The notes under the pieces were generated by a model. That model was not told where the DNA came from and did not search any database. It saw only the letters and a program-made list of their open reading frames with translations. The translations under genes were made by a program, and so were the position numbers. 64,000 nt of DNA from Sindora glabra (lineage: Eukaryota; Streptophyta; Magnoliopsida; Fabales; Fabaceae): the NCBI GenBank assembly GCA_020226215.1, contig CM035228.1, forward strand, positions 1,603,901 to 1,667,900, read 5' to 3'. Shown piece after piece: positions 1-13,463 of this stretch (its first letter is position 1; the number at the start of each line of letters is the position of its first letter).

Positions 1-265
1 AGATGAACATCAATGGGACCTTGAAAATACTTGATCTTGACCATGACTACAACATGTTGGCCCTTCAGTTTTACTTATTAGCACATTACAATAACTCCCC
101 CGTTTGACAAAATTACTTGAAAATAATGAATAGCAGCTGCACTTAACTCACCCTTTTCCACCCAATTAAGGAGTTAGCAAGCAGCGTAACTCTGTCATGA
201 GTGAGATTGGGACTAAGTTCGGGACCAAGAAATGTGCCGAAGAAACTCGTCAATGCATAATTTTG

Positions 266-3200
266 TTAATGGCTGTTTGATTCAGGTTTGATGATTGTTG
301 AATTATCCGGTTCTGGTGTGTGAAAAATTGCAGATGCAAGAGATATAGGCATGATGCAAAGTGCCTTGGACTGAAGAAATTGCATGGCAGCTCCAACATC
401 TTCTTCCATTAGTTTTGCAACTTGCTGTTCCGTGCCATCATTGGAACACTTCTCCCATGCTTGCGGATTGGTACCCGCCTCAATGCCCTCACCCTGCACA
501 TAGGAACACGCATTCGGATACCAAAAGCTCAATTCTAACCAGTTAAGGTTGAGATAGAGTAACAAGGCTATGTCAATACGTATGCATGCTCCATTTCAAA
601 AGTATCCATCTTTGTGCATGCTACATACCAAAAGTCGCATGTTTAGTGCTTGTTTATAATAAAGCAGCACGTACAAGATAACAACGGAAAGAGCATTGAG
701 TCAGAAAGAAACAATTAAATAGCATTTTTTGGATGAAAACTTGGGCCAAATTCATCACCTCCGCGGCAGACAGGGGAACATCAGCTACAAGCTGCGCAAC
801 TGCACCAGCCCCACCCAGTCTACTCATGCTCAGCACCTGACAATGAAATCAAATTCCCAAAAAATCAAAACAAGACAACACCAGGAAGAAAACCACAAAA
901 TAGATGAAAACAAATGGTGCTCTTGAATTCAGACACGTGGAGCAAATATTCTACATGACTGGGTCCTACATTGTCTGAAATGACTCGGGGTCTGGGAAAC
1001 ATATTTGGCACTATTTTCTCGAAATAACGATGGACTTTGCGAGTCCCCTACCATGTGCATACGAGGGACTTCAAATTGCGTCCTAAGTTATTCCAGATAA
1101 CTAGAGAACTAAGTGATTGAGAGTCTATTGCATGTGTACCTTAACTTGGAGCCTTAGGAACTTCACATAATCCACAATTTCGTCAAGCATCGCAGCCCTA
1201 TCCGTCTACATTTGCATAAGCATAAATTAAACAAAAGCAGATATTAGTACCAACCCATATCTTAAACAAGAATGAGCACAATAGAGAGAGATAATAATTT
1301 GAAGAATGAAAGCACCGAAAACAGATAAAGAAAGCAGATCATACAGAATCATTAAATAATAGAAACATCGACAGGTGATTGGAGAATCACCAACCTTATT
1401 GGCACTGGGAACCAATTCCTGTAATGCCTTCATTCTTTCTGCAATCCTTTCACGACGCAACTGCATCCAGTAAGCAAAACTAAAATTAATTAATTGGGAA
1501 TTAACATAGACAAGCCTGTTAATGCGATGATGTAATAATTATTGAAACTAGCTTACTCTCTCAGCAATACTGTGGGGATCAGTGGCTTGGCCTCTTCTCG
1601 CTCGAACTCTAGGTCGGACGGCCGGTGCTTGTGGTACTCGGCCGACTGACACTGGAGGCGGTGGCTGGTTATGAAACCCCGCCTGCATAAACTAGTAACA
1701 TCACAACTTTACTCTAAACACTTCAACTTGAATGTGGTCAATAATACTATTGTAATCAAGAATTCGACATCTTATTTTTTTCATTTTTACATTTTAGCCT
1801 CCTTTAGAAGTGTACTACGTCAAATTTCTCAAAGTCATGACCTTCCAGAAAAAATTACCGATTGCACGTGTCCACCGAAATTCAATTTTTCACGAGTTGC
1901 TTCCTTCACGAAATTTCAACACATACAATAGGATGCATAGATTGAGAAATGTAATTTTATTTTTTATAGAAAAATATTTTTACTTTAAAAATCGGATAAA
2001 AATGGCTGTAACCTTTAGTTATTGGGTTATAAAAGTTATATATACTTGCATCTATGATGTAATTTTATTGAAATGCATATACATATGCATACAAAATATG
2101 TTACCTGTCTCGTATTTTGCCGCCTTACATAACAAGACGTAGGAAGAAATTTTAATAGATTACTAATGTAATTATATATCATTGTATCATCAAATTTAAT
2201 TATATATCATATTTATATTTTTTTTAAAATTAAATTTTTATATGATGTACGATAATAAATTAAATATCAAAATTTGATAATCTATCAATAAAATACCGAA
2301 ATTTTTTTTCAAATGTGTTGTGGGACATTAGTGCAAATACAAAATCTGACATCTGATAAGATTAAAAATTTGACGGTACCCAGCACAGTGGGAAAACCCG
2401 TGACAGAGCACAACATTCTATCAGAACTTGGCAACCAATATATATATATATATATATAAAATAAAACTCCACCTGAAATTTAAATTAAATTAAAGGCTCT
2501 GGTTCTGAGAATATGGCCTTTGAAGGAGTGAGGCGAAAACAGGAAACGCATCCCACAAGCGCAAATTGTGAAGCTTCCGATCAGTGAGAAAAGAAGGAAA
2601 AAGCTAAATCTGGTTGTTTAAAATATATGGAGGAATTCTCTTAAATTATGAAATTATTACTTTATAATAAACATAAGGCCATAAATGAAGCACATAAAAA
2701 CCATGGTCTATGCCGAGGCATCAATGCAAAGTGATCCAACTTTATTAAGCCCACTATATTTAATTATCACACATTGCGTCAAGCTTCTTATACGTCCTTG
2801 CAATTATTGGGTAATAAGAGGAACTGCCTTATTGGCAGTGTAAGTGCAACTCGTAGTAATTAGTAAAATGAAAAGCAATGGACAATATGGTCATTTGCAG
2901 TTAAATAGAAAGATTAATAAATTACTTGGGGGTGGAGTTGGGGTGGCGGAGATGGCACCGTCGGCCGCACTGGCGGCGCATGCAACTGTCCAAAGGCTGA
3001 AAACAGACCCGTTATATGCACCGGATCCCTCTCCTGCCACACAATCAGAATCATTCTGAGCTAGCTAAATTATTATTCAGAATACCATGAAAGCAGACAA
3101 AGCGAAGCTGGTGTTTCTGGTCTTTCTGTTACTTAGTTATTCCAGTTAAAAGTCTCAGACATGGAACAGAAACGAAGCATTAGATGATTTATCGGAAAAG

Positions 3201-3648
3201 CTAAAAGAGGTTTGTGTAATTTACAACTTACAGTGATTCCAGAAGTTGAAGACGAAGAAGAAGCATTGCTATTGCTATTGGTATTATTATGATGAGGGTG
3301 ATGATTATTATTGGCCTCGGCAACCTCATCACCGAACCTTCTGTTACCAGTACCATCCTCATGTCTGAGAAAGCTCTGCTCCAGATTTAATCCCAACGGC
3401 ATGCCAATTCCAATCCCCAAGGATCCTCTCAAGCCACCGCCACTGCCACCATGACCGCCCGCACCGCCATCACCACCAGCGGCACTGGTAGAACCCAGCT
3501 GTAATCCCATTGGCAGGGAGCATACATCATCCATTGTCCTGCCGTTCCCATACCCTGCTGCGTCTGTAGTGCTGGTATATGCTGAAGGCACAGCTAAGAT
3601 CTGCTCGAAGAAATCATCACTCAATCCCTCCGATGAATTTCCCGCCAT
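266..3648 (-). CDS. bHLH transcription factor, UNE12/bHLH7-like (subfamily XI), seven exons
   Basis: Nuclear DNA-binding regulator expected to dimerise through its HLH and bind E-box DNA. Exons on the minus strand (high to low): 3648-3232, 3033-2926, 1682-1557, 1460-1395, 1205-1140, 836-759, 493-266; every intron is GT-AG and all junctions are phase 0, giving 362 residues. The N-terminus is Gly/Ser/Asn/His-rich and has the family motif DDFFEQIL. The basic region (RVRARRGQATDPHSIAER then LRRERIAERM, about residues 200-227) keeps the H-E-R DNA-contact residues; helix 2 contains DRAAMLDEIVDYVKFLRLQV. The C-terminal block VAKLMEEDVGAAMQFLQSKA and ALCIMPISLASAI is characteristic of the UNE12 group. 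I chose Met at 3648 because MAGNSSEGLSDDFFEQIL matches family N-termini; an in-frame Met at 3708 would add 20 residues. The family's usual KWSNDG reads KCSNDG. UNE12 itself was named from an unfertilised-embryo-sac phenotype in Arabidopsis; orthology is inferred. Confidence 0.9.
2438..2459. repeat. (AT)n microsatellite in bHLH intron 2
   Basis: Simple AT dinucleotide run of about 22 bases in the long intron (1683-2925) of the bHLH gene. The rest of this intron is AT-rich with no coding signal. Confidence 0.85.
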
Positions 3649-4234
3649 TATTGACGCAGGTGTTTGGAAGACTGCTGAAGTGGAGGGCGGAGGGTGATAG
3701 AAAGACAAAGAAAGAATCGAGAATGGTCTGATAATTGGTATTTCCGAGTTTTGGCTTTTCAGCTTTTGGGGTCAGACTGCAGAGTGGAGGAGAGAGCGCT
3801 CAGTGCGATATGACTTTTTAAAGGCAAACGAGAAAGAGAAAATGCAAACTCGGCCAACGTTAATCATGGCAGAGTTTCTCTTACGTGCACGCACGCGCTC
3901 TCCTCTTGCTATGTAAATAATGCAACACAAGTATTTGGAGTTTCTACTTGCAATTGTAACTTTGGTGTCTAATTGAAGGAAAAGTTTATAAATAGATTCT
4001 TTGTGAATAAAGTCATTAAATTAGCAAAGTTGTGAAGGTACGATCATACATAATCTACCGGCGATAAGGTGATGCCTTTTATTATTATTTCATCTACATT
4101 TAATTTTAGATCGAATATATATTTCAAAAGATAATATTATTATTTCGTTTGCTTTCAATTTGAATTGAGACTTTAAATTTAATATTAAAGTATTAGAAAA
4201 AGGGAGATATTAGCGACGTCTTAAGTCCATAGTA
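3649..4234 (-). promoter_or_regulatory. 5' flank of the bHLH gene
   Basis: Upstream region for minus-strand transcription. The first 250 bases are comparatively GC-rich and carry pyrimidine/purine-rich tracts and a GCACGCACGCGC stretch near 3885-3900; beyond 3950 the DNA becomes AT-rich. I see no certain TATA box, so the transcription start is not assigned. Confidence 0.4.
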
Positions 4235-5125
4235 ATTGTTAAATTAATAACCCATACTTAAATAGTTTCCGTTAATAATGTATTTAATATAAAAATGTCC
4301 CGATTTTATTTGACTAAATAATTATAAAAATAAAATAAAAAATTTATAAAAAGGATGGCCTCAACCTGAACTTGAAAGGTTGATTTTGCAGTGATAGTCG
4401 GAGGAGTATTATCCAAAAATAACATTACTAATGAATTTTTTGAAGAGGTTACGATCATAAAGTCATGTAGGGTAATTTTCCATTTGAAGATAATGAGGTG
4501 CAATTTATAGGAAAATAGGGCCATATTTATTCAAAGTGGTTATTAGAACGCACTCAACCTCTCAAGCCTTAGAATGTGCATAATCAGATGAGATGAGACT
4601 AACTACCCTCAACAATTACAACATATAACTTCCAACACCTAACACTTATAAATAGTTACACTCCAAAAGGCTAGAGGCTTATTTTGCCATATTTACTACT
4701 CAAGTTTACTTACGCACTTTACATCCCTTTATTACTTTGCTAACATCATAGCACTTTGTTGTTTATTTTTTGCCTTCGTTTGCATTATATTGTAATCCAA
4801 ACATTATGAGTGAATGTGAATAAGAGATTTGGGTTTCTAAATTGCGTTTATTTGTGCATTTGATGCACTATAGGTAGTGGTATCTGCATTTATATTAGCA
4901 ATTGAAATAAATTGCTTTAATTTGTAAATTCAATGAATCCTAATTTACCTTTTATGCACTATTTACTTATTGCTTTTGTGTGTTTGTTTAATCCATGTTA
5001 AAGGTCTCCAAACACCTCCTATTTAGTGTAAAGATTGCCTACACTTAAAGGAGTCAAAATGACATTGCACTTTGCAATTTTTGACCATAAACATAAATTT
5101 TATATGTATTCGATTGAATCATATA
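4235..5125. repeat. Left copy of 0.9-kb direct repeat (LTR-like)
   Basis: Matches 9150-10045 along its length despite heavy divergence. TATAAATA at 4647-4654 is at the same relative place as in the other copy, as expected of an LTR promoter. Confidence 0.6.
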
Positions 5126-8100
5126 TTACTCATACTTTGCAAAGCTTGTTGAGTTTTCATGTAAGCTACAATTAGATTAATGTTTTCATAAAGATAATCT
5201 AAGATAGAATGGCCCAAAGCCATTGATTGACCTTTGCTTAAAATTACAGCTAGTGAAAGATTAAAAGAGATGATTTTTTAAGAAGAAACGCAAAAGCCAA
5301 AAAGGTTTACACAATCAATAAAGAAGAAAAGCTATGTATTTAGTTTTAGAGATAAGTGTGTCTAATTGACCCATGTGTTTTTACAAAAAGGTTGAAAAAT
5401 AAAAGGATTTAGAATTGAGATGGATTGGAGTTTTGAAGTTGTTATTTTTTGGCATTGGAAAAGGAGGGAGACTTATTCGTTAGTACTACTGAGTAAACTA
5501 ACCAAGGTCGAAAGATAAAAAAAGCACAGACTCATTATTCCATAAAAGAGGTGTAAATTATTAATCAAAGGTGACCAGAAGGTTTTGGCAGACCTTAATA
5601 ATGGTAGAATGCATTTGGGCAAAAATCAAGAAAGTTAGATAATTCCAAAGATACCTAAAATTTTTCAAATTATCTCCTTTAAAGCTTGGACACAATCCAG
5701 ATAAGTTAAAAATTCTTTTGTAGGGTGCAAAAAATTTCTAAAAATCTCGATGCCGTTTGAGACCTATGGAAACATAAGGATGACATTGGAAGTAAAAATG
5801 GATTTGTGAGTGAAAAAAATCATTTTCCTTATTTGAAACATTCACATATAGGAAGCTAAGATAGAAATTGAGAGGTTGGTTATTAGGAACTTTAAAAATA
5901 AAATATGGGAAAAGTACCTGTAACTTAAGGATGGATGAGTTAGGAAAGGTAGGATCAATAATCCTAATTTGTCTTGAGACTTATGAAGAAAAAGTATGAG
6001 AAAAAGATTTAAAAGCCATCATAAAAAAGTTAAAGATGTAAACAAGTTGAATATAAGGGATGCAAGAGCATTGATGTGAAAAGCATAGAGCAAGATAGTG
6101 AGAAAACATAGAAGTACGATAAATAAAGTGATGACAATAAAGGCAGAGAAAAGAGAGTTATTTAAAAGAAGTAGGATAAAAAGACATTAATGGAAAATCA
6201 TAATTGGTGATGGCTTAATACTTAAAGTGACATAAAAAAGTTGCAAACTAGGAGACTTTTCACATAAAGACATAATGGCAAATTCAGTGGAACATGATGG
6301 ATCTCATGCTCAAGCACATTTTCTAACATGCCATATGTATTAAAGCAAAATAAAAAAAGATATACTATCATGACCCTCATTGACATAGTTTTTAAAACTA
6401 AACTAGTCATTAAAACAAATCAATTACTAGTTCACTACTTCATTAATTTAACTATTGATTTATTGATTGAATCGATTTTAAATTTAAAATAATATACACA
6501 CACACACACACATGTATACATTAATATTGTATATTTATAATAACAAGTCATAATAAAACTAAAAAACTAATGCAATATAAATTAATGATATAAACAAATT
6601 AGTAATAAAATATAAGTGATATAATAATTTGTACTAAAAATATTTTAAAAAATAATATAAGTTCAATTGATATAAAATTGTAAAGATATTATATTTTAAT
6701 TATCGTGAAATTATAAGATTTTATTTTCTTGCAAAAAATATATAAAATTTTGTAATGAACTAGTTTATTGGTTTAATTCACTAGTTTTGACTAATTCATA
6801 TGCATTTTTGATTCAATAACTTTAATTAGACTGACTCATTAACCAATTCACTAGTTTACTAGCTAGTTTAGTCTAATTTTTAAAACTATGATCCCTAGGT
6901 CATGATTAATGTGGAATCCAGTCACTTAATTTCCATCATCCCATCCTATTCATATTCATTATTTATACACTTAAATTAATATATACAACCAATAATATTA
7001 TTACCATTAATAACTACGGATAATAATAATTTTCATTAAGTTGTGTTTTTATAAAATAAAGGAAGTTAAACCTATTTATAACCTCTAATATAATTAAGAA
7101 TATATTGATTTAACTAATTTTAGAGGATAAAATAATTTCTACCTAAATTCCCAATTCCTATAATCCAAGGCTTAAGAGATACATCCATTTACAAACAAAA
7201 TAACCGATTGCTACCTATAATTTCCTAAAGAAAACCTAAATGATTTATCTTTATTGTAGTGGTTGTGGAGAAACCTTAGTCTAAAAATCTACAATATTGA
7301 AAAATAAAGAGGTAAGTTTGAAGTTAAAGATCTCAAAACAAAGAAATCATAAAAATAATTAAACCATATTGAATAGATTCATCCTTCATTACACATACTT
7401 TAACTTTTACATAACTTCACAATTAAATCATTAGTAAGTATAACAAGGGCACAACTTCGTATCTCATTTAATTCAAGAATAATAATTCAATATTATTACA
7501 AGAAAATGTATAATGAAAAGCAAGTAAATTTTCTTGTATTTCTCAGCCATCCTTATCCCTTACAGGCTTATCTTGATCCTCTTACATCATCCTTATTCCT
7601 TATAAGTAATTTTTGGATCTAGTGACTTGTCATGATTAGAAATCAACTGCCCTGTCACATTTCTCCTTTCAATTCATAAAAATTACAATCAATTTCTAAT
7701 AAAATTTATATCACAGTCACTATCTACACATTTAAAAAGAGCTAAAATCCTTATTACAACACCTTTAGTTTATTTAATACATAAACATACCATAAATAGT
7801 CTATTATACTTGGTTCTAAAATCAAAACATAAAATTCAACTAAGAGAATTGATTCAGGACTTCTAGTCATTTTATGTTAGTCTTGAATTGATTTGAGAAT
7901 TGATTTAATTCATTTATTATAACTTTGAAAGGCCTGAATTAATTTATGAATCAATTTATTGCAAAGGTATTAGCTCTTCAATCTTTGTTAAGTCGATTAA
8001 ACTCCCTTGATAATTGGTTTTAGAGGAAGGTAAATCGATTCGTGAATTAATCCAAGGCTATATATTATGCATTTCAAGTTCGATGAATTGAGCCATGAAT

Positions 8101-9149
8101 TAATTCATTTATACATTTTTGCATTTTTGTAAAAAAAAATTAGTATTCACTCATGGAAATTTTTTTCCATATCTTATCCTATCAATTTTATCATGCAATT
8201 TAACTAGCATACAATATAAAAGCAATATTATAATTGCTAGATTTATTATTTAATTCATGTTAAATACCAACATATAACAATTCATCTTGATTTAATCAAT
8301 ATAAAGTAAAAACCTAACTTATCCAAATTAAATCATTTAAAAATAAGTAAGATTAAGTAAGATGTTCAGTTATAACTTATAGAAAAGATACTAGATGATT
8401 GGAATAGAGGTTGGCTAGTTCTTAATCACTTAGAAAGCATAAGTTTAGGATTAAGATTCCAAATCCCCATTTAGTCCAGAGCTTCATTTATCAAAATTAA
8501 AAAGGAGAAATAAGAGAAGAATACTATCTAAGTTGGAATGAGGGATTTCTTACCTTACTTAATTTGGAGGAAAAGAAGTTAAGGAGGATTTATGATTCTT
8601 GCTTGAATTTGGAAAGGAGAGGAAGATAGAGTTTGTGTATTTTGGAGAAAAATAAGGGTAAGATTGGTTTTAGGGGAAATATATGATAGGAAATGCCTAA
8701 AGGAAACTTGAGAAATTACCATCTTAAGTCTCTTCTAACTTATATACTCATTTTTAATCATACTTAACCTTAAATTATTTTTATTTATTTATAAACCTAG
8801 TTTTTATAAAAGTTATATTTAATTTCAAATAAAATAATTTAAAATTTATCAGTTGTAACATATACTTATCGAAAAGATGTGAAAAGTCTTCACATTGAAA
8901 CAATGTCATTTAAACATGATACTTCTGGAAAACTCATAAGTTATATCAAAACAAATGGCTAAAACTGGCAGACTAAACATAATAGCATAAGGATCTTATA
9001 CATAGGAGTCCTTATTTTAAAATTTTTTTGATATCTTTTGAAATTGAGAAGATTAACTTCTTCAACACATTGCTAAGTTAAAAAAGTTGAAAAGAGTTAG
9101 TTTCACTTTCCTTCAACTTATATTTTAGGGAATTAAAACTTAGGAGGCT
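5126..9149. other. Gene-free interior between the two direct repeats
   Basis: AT-rich DNA without a recognisable gene on either strand. It holds a CA microsatellite (6496-6512) and, at 7860-8110, a cluster of near-repeats of GAATTGATTT/GAATTAATTT on both strands. From about 8480 to 8700 the DNA is purine-rich. Confidence 0.5.
6496..6512. repeat. (AC)n microsatellite
   Basis: Uninterrupted run of about 17 bases of alternating A and C. Confidence 0.85.
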
Positions 9150-10045
9150 TTTATTAACCCATATTTGTAAAATTTCCACTAATGGTGTATTTAACAGAAA
9201 AATTTCCTAATCTTGTTTGACTAAACAACTTTGAAAATGAAGTTGAAGGTTTGTAAAAGCAAAGGTCTCAATCTTTGAATGAAAGGTTAACTTTTTGGTG
9301 GTAGTCAAAGAAGCATTATCTAAAAATAGCATCACTAATGAATTTCTTGGAAAAGTTATGATTACAGAATCATACAAGGTAGTTATCCATTCAACATTGT
9401 GAAGATAGTGAGACATAATTTATAGGGGAATGGGTCCATATTTATTTAAAGTAGTTTTCAACATGTGCTTAACCTTTTAGGCCTTAGAATGTGCCTAACC
9501 AAATAAGATGAGAGAAATTGTTCTAAACAATTACAACATGTAACTTTCAGCATCTAGGACCTATAAATACATACAAACCAAAAGGATAGAGGCTCATTTT
9601 ACTAATTTGCTATTGAGCTTGCTTACGCACTCTAAGTTCCTTTAGTACTTCTTTAATAATCAAATATTTTGTTGTTTATTTTTTTTTTGTCTTCCTTTGT
9701 AATATCTTGTAATTTAAACATAGTGGTGAATGTGAGTGGGAGATTTGGATTTCGAAATTGCACCTATTTACACATTTAATGCACTAAAATCATGATCTTT
9801 GCATTTTCAATAGCGATTGCAATAGGTTACTTTAATTTGCGTATTTAATGTAATCCTATTTTACCTTTTATACAACATTTACTTATCGCTTTTGTATGTT
9901 TATTTAGGCTTTGTTAAAAGTCTTAAAACACCTCCTATTTACCATAAGTTTGCCCACACATAAAAGAGTTGAATTGACATCGTGTTTGCAATTTTTAACC
10001 ATGAACATAAATTTTATGTATATTTAATTGAACCATTTAATACTT
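9150..10045. repeat. Right copy of 0.9-kb direct repeat (LTR-like)
   Basis: Counterpart of 4235-5125. TATAAATA at 9562-9569. Both copies, read on the minus strand, contain a short open frame with a shared NSLVMLFLDN segment; this looks like co-inherited repeat sequence and not a gene. Confidence 0.6.
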
Positions 10046-11343
10046 ATATTTCATTATAGTAATAATTGCTCTTCTATATGCTTAATTGTTCTTTCTTGGC
10101 CCTTCTTAATTGGATCAAATTAGGTTTATATTAATAATTTTTATTAAATTTAAACTAAATATTTTTGAATAGCATATAAATTTCTAATAAGAGTTCAAGC
10201 TCACAATCATTAAGAGAAAAATTAGTGAAACTAACTTTAATACAAAAAAATATGTAAATCATATAATTATTTAAGGTAAAAAAAATTACTTGTATTAATT
10301 CTAGATATTATTAAATATAAGTCTTGTTTAAACTTATATACAAATTAAAATTTTCAATATTCATCTTGATTAAAGTTATTATTACAAATCAGATGTAATC
10401 TAATATATATATATATATTAAAATAAAATTTTACATATAAAATAAATCAAATGCGATCAATTTGTATTAAAAGTGGTACTTGAGCTAAGTTACTTGACTG
10501 CTTACGAACTTCACTTGAGAATAGTTTGATTTGGCTGGGTTAATGAGTTGTTTATATTAATTTTGAGCAAAAAATTTAGCTTATTGAGCAATTCAAACTA
10601 AGCACTATTTATTCTTCTTTGACTTGTTTAGTTCATAAACAATTCATTTATATATATATATTTTAGAATATATATTAAGAAAATATTAATACACAAGTTA
10701 TTCTCCTTTTTTTATCATGTATTAATATTAATATGATTATAACTTTTGTTAATTAATTTGCATATATTGATAGAATTTTAATTTAGTTTTAAATAATTAA
10801 GGCTTTAAATTTATATATTTATTAAAAATTTGATTTTATATTAAAATTAATAATAATTTTTAAACAATTGAGCTCAAATTGAGCATGGAGCATTAAGTTG
10901 AGCACAAATCAATATTTTATTATAATTCAAGCTTTAGCAATTACAATTTTTTACTGAATTATGTTTGATTAAGTGAAAATTAAACTCGTAGTTTATATAC
11001 TTGTAGTCTAAAATTGTGATTAACCCTCTTCTGTTTATTGATTAATTCATAATGTTATAAGAATTTGTTTATTGCACTAAAATAATCAACCTTATTTTCA
11101 TGAAAACTTGGAAACTTCTAATTATCTTCTTTTTTTTTCTACCAAACGAAATTGTTGTAATTACCAATAATAGTAAGCTATCATAAATCATAGATTATTA
11201 AATAATCCTATACTCTTTATTTTATTTTTTCATTAAAATTTAATCTATTATTAATATAAATTAATTTTATTTTATCATTTACCTAAATATTATCATATTT
11301 GTAAAAATTATTAAGATTTATTTATTTCTAATGAAATTTTTTA

Positions 11344-11541
11344 AGGTTTCAAATTTAACCCACTATCAATGTAAATTAACTTTATATTATTATTCATTTA
11401 TGTATTATCATGTCAATAAAAGTGTTAAAATTTCTTTATTGTTGTTAAAAAATTTTACTTACTAATTTTTAATAATATATTTTTGTTTACTAATAGTATC
11501 AAATATTTTACACTAATAATGAATTGAATTTAAACTCAATT
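11344..11541. mobile_element. Palindromic MITE-like element, copy 1
   Basis: About 200 bp, starting with a CAAATTTAACCCACTATCAATGT-like arm and ending with the inverse arm (ACACTAATAATGAATT then GAATTTAAACTC). The same arms and length recur at 34824-35020 and 55195-55387, so it is a dispersed family with no coding capacity. Confidence 0.55.
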
Positions 11542-11991
11542 CTTAATGACTATTATTTTTTACTTACATATTTTTTTATAATTGATAGTGTAAAATATTT
11601 TATGTTAACAATAAATTAATTTTAAAATTTTAGAATTTCATGCTAATTTCAAAAAATAAAACTATTTATAGATCAATTTTTACTATATTTTCATGCCAAA
11701 ATATATGATATGATAATCATGCTAGATTCAACCTTCTAAGTTGATCTTAGTAGATTTATTTACATCAAATTTAATAAAGAATTTAAAATTAATTTATTAT
11801 GAATATAAATTATATTTATATTATTACTCACTAATATATTATTATATAAATTTTTTTAATTTTTTAATAACTTGTCTTCTTTCTATTTACAAATTATTTT
11901 ATAATATTAATGAATTAAATTTAAACTCTTTAATAAATTCATAATAATTTTTATTCTTTTACAACTTGGAAAATAAAAGTACACACTCCCA

Positions 11992-12144
11992 CTATTTGAA
12001 GCAACGTCTTTCGAAGTCATTTGCCCGCGTTGGCTCAAGAATCATCTTGCAATATTGGCAGAGGAGTCGCGCAATGGCAAGCATAATATTGGCGGACTAA
12101 TCTATGCACAAGCTTTAGAGATGCGACATGTGGCTTTTGTCTGA
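11992..12144 (+). pseudogene. Unidentified coding-like island
   Basis: A patch of balanced base composition in very AT-rich DNA. Reading from 11992, about 50 codons stay open before TGA at 12142. The frame has protein-like wording (FEVICPRWLKNHLAILAEE, then GGLIYAQALEMRHVAFV), and the frame continues after the stop for about 25 more codons. I do not recognise the family. It may be an exon relic or a captured gene fragment; chance is possible for a frame this short. Confidence 0.3.
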
Positions 12145-13463
12145 CACACACATCAGAATATTAAATCAATTTTTGGTGTCAATGTTATCGATGATCAATT
12201 ATTTAATAACAGAGGTTAAATTATATTTGATAACTATTTTTATTTTATTAAAAAAATTTAACATCAAAATTTTCTAAAAAATTAATTATTAGTAAAACTT
12301 GTTCCAATACAAAATCTACTTACTTATTCAACAATTTATTTATCAATACTTCCACCATATAAAAAAAATTGTTTCAGTAAAAAATATATTAATTCAAGAT
12401 GAATTTTAATAAAAATTTGAATCTTCAAAAGAGTTCTTGTTAAAAAAAATTATTAATAATCTAATTTTTAAAATAATTACGGGCACCTTTTTAATTTATG
12501 AAAAAAATACTTAATTCCATCGTGTATCAAAAGAAGTCAATGACGGGAGAGTTGAAAGGTGAATCACAACCCCGCTCCCGCTTGTAATGTGTATCACCTT
12601 ACACCGTGCATCACCAACAATGGTAGAATCGGATCTTGACGTGTTTCTAACTTAAACCAAACAAAAATTATATTAACACTTGCAAATTAATTAAAAAGAA
12701 TATCATAATCATATTAATACTAATACTTATAGATACACACACATAAGAGCTAAATAAAAGTACTTCACTAAAATAACAAAACAAACTAAATCGTTTATTT
12801 AAATTTGATAGAAATAAATTACGAGTTAATCTAGTTGATCAGCCCAAGTAACACTTCTAATCACCAATATATGCCATTGATAAGCCAAACGACCCGTAAA
12901 GTAAGATTTTAAATAAACACAATTCTTCATGCAAAATTTTGTGAAATTAATCTTAAATTAATATTAAACTTTTGAAATTGATATTAAAACTTTATTTATT
13001 TCACTAAAAAGTATTTTTCTATATAAAATATCATTTACATATATATTAGTAAAGAAGTAATATGTCACTTGCATTTGTAATTAAAAAATATTTAAAATCA
13101 TAATGATAAAAGAAAGTAAATTTTTTTAAATATAGAAAAATTATTTTCTTAAATTTTTCATATTTAATATTAAATAAATAAAATATTTTTCTTATTTTAA
13201 TATGTTATAAAAAATATTTTCTATCAACCTAAATGAATCTAAATTAATGTAAAGAAATTTTTTAATGCTCATTGAATGTCAGTCCAGTCTTTCATGTATT
13301 GATTTGGTTGTTTATTCAATAAAATATAATAACTGAAGATCCAACCAAAAATTACTCAGGGAAATAATTTTCAACTTTAATTGTTAGATCTAAAGAAAAG
13401 GTTCCATTATTTGGAGGATGCCGCAAGACTTTCTTCAACTAAATGGATCATGAATGGTTTGGC

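Larger units (their letters stand above)
4235..10045. mobile_element. Candidate non-autonomous LTR element (LARD-like): direct terminal repeats around a gene-free interior
   Basis: Two diverged copies of a segment of roughly 0.9 kb lie in the same orientation at 4235-5125 and 9150-10045. They share order and wording over their whole length, including a TATA box (4647-4654 and 9562-9569), the phrase CACCTCCTATTTA and a common end near AACATAAATTTTATGTAT. The 4 kb between them has no reading frame I can relate to gag or pol. A purine-rich stretch (AAAACTTAGGAGG) directly precedes the second copy and could be a polypurine tract. No convincing primer-binding site or target-site duplication was found, so the exact ends are approximate. 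Alternative: a segmental duplication of non-LTR origin. Confidence 0.45.
10046..13463. other. AT-rich intergenic DNA with small repeat elements
   Basis: Apart from the palindromic element at 11344-11541 and the coding-like island at 11992-12144, this is low-complexity A+T-rich DNA. A partial, more degenerate relative of the palindromic element spans about 11550-11940. A slightly GC-richer patch at 12530-12650 shows no frame I recognise. Confidence 0.6.

Noticed and set aside
2926..3054. bHLH exon 2 starting at the upstream AG (near 3054) and read as SDCVAGEGSGAYN
   Set aside because: This shifts the frame against the next exon. The acceptor at 3034 gives ERDPVHITGLFSAFGQLH, which matches the family and keeps phase 0.
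3649..3708. Longer bHLH N-terminus starting MSFYHPPPSTS
   Set aside because: In frame and possible, but the family start aligns with MAGNSSEGLSDDFFEQIL; kept only as an alternative.
12001..12144. GC-richer island as a tRNA or small RNA gene
   Set aside because: No cloverleaf with conserved A and B box spacing could be drawn by eye; an open reading frame explains the composition better.
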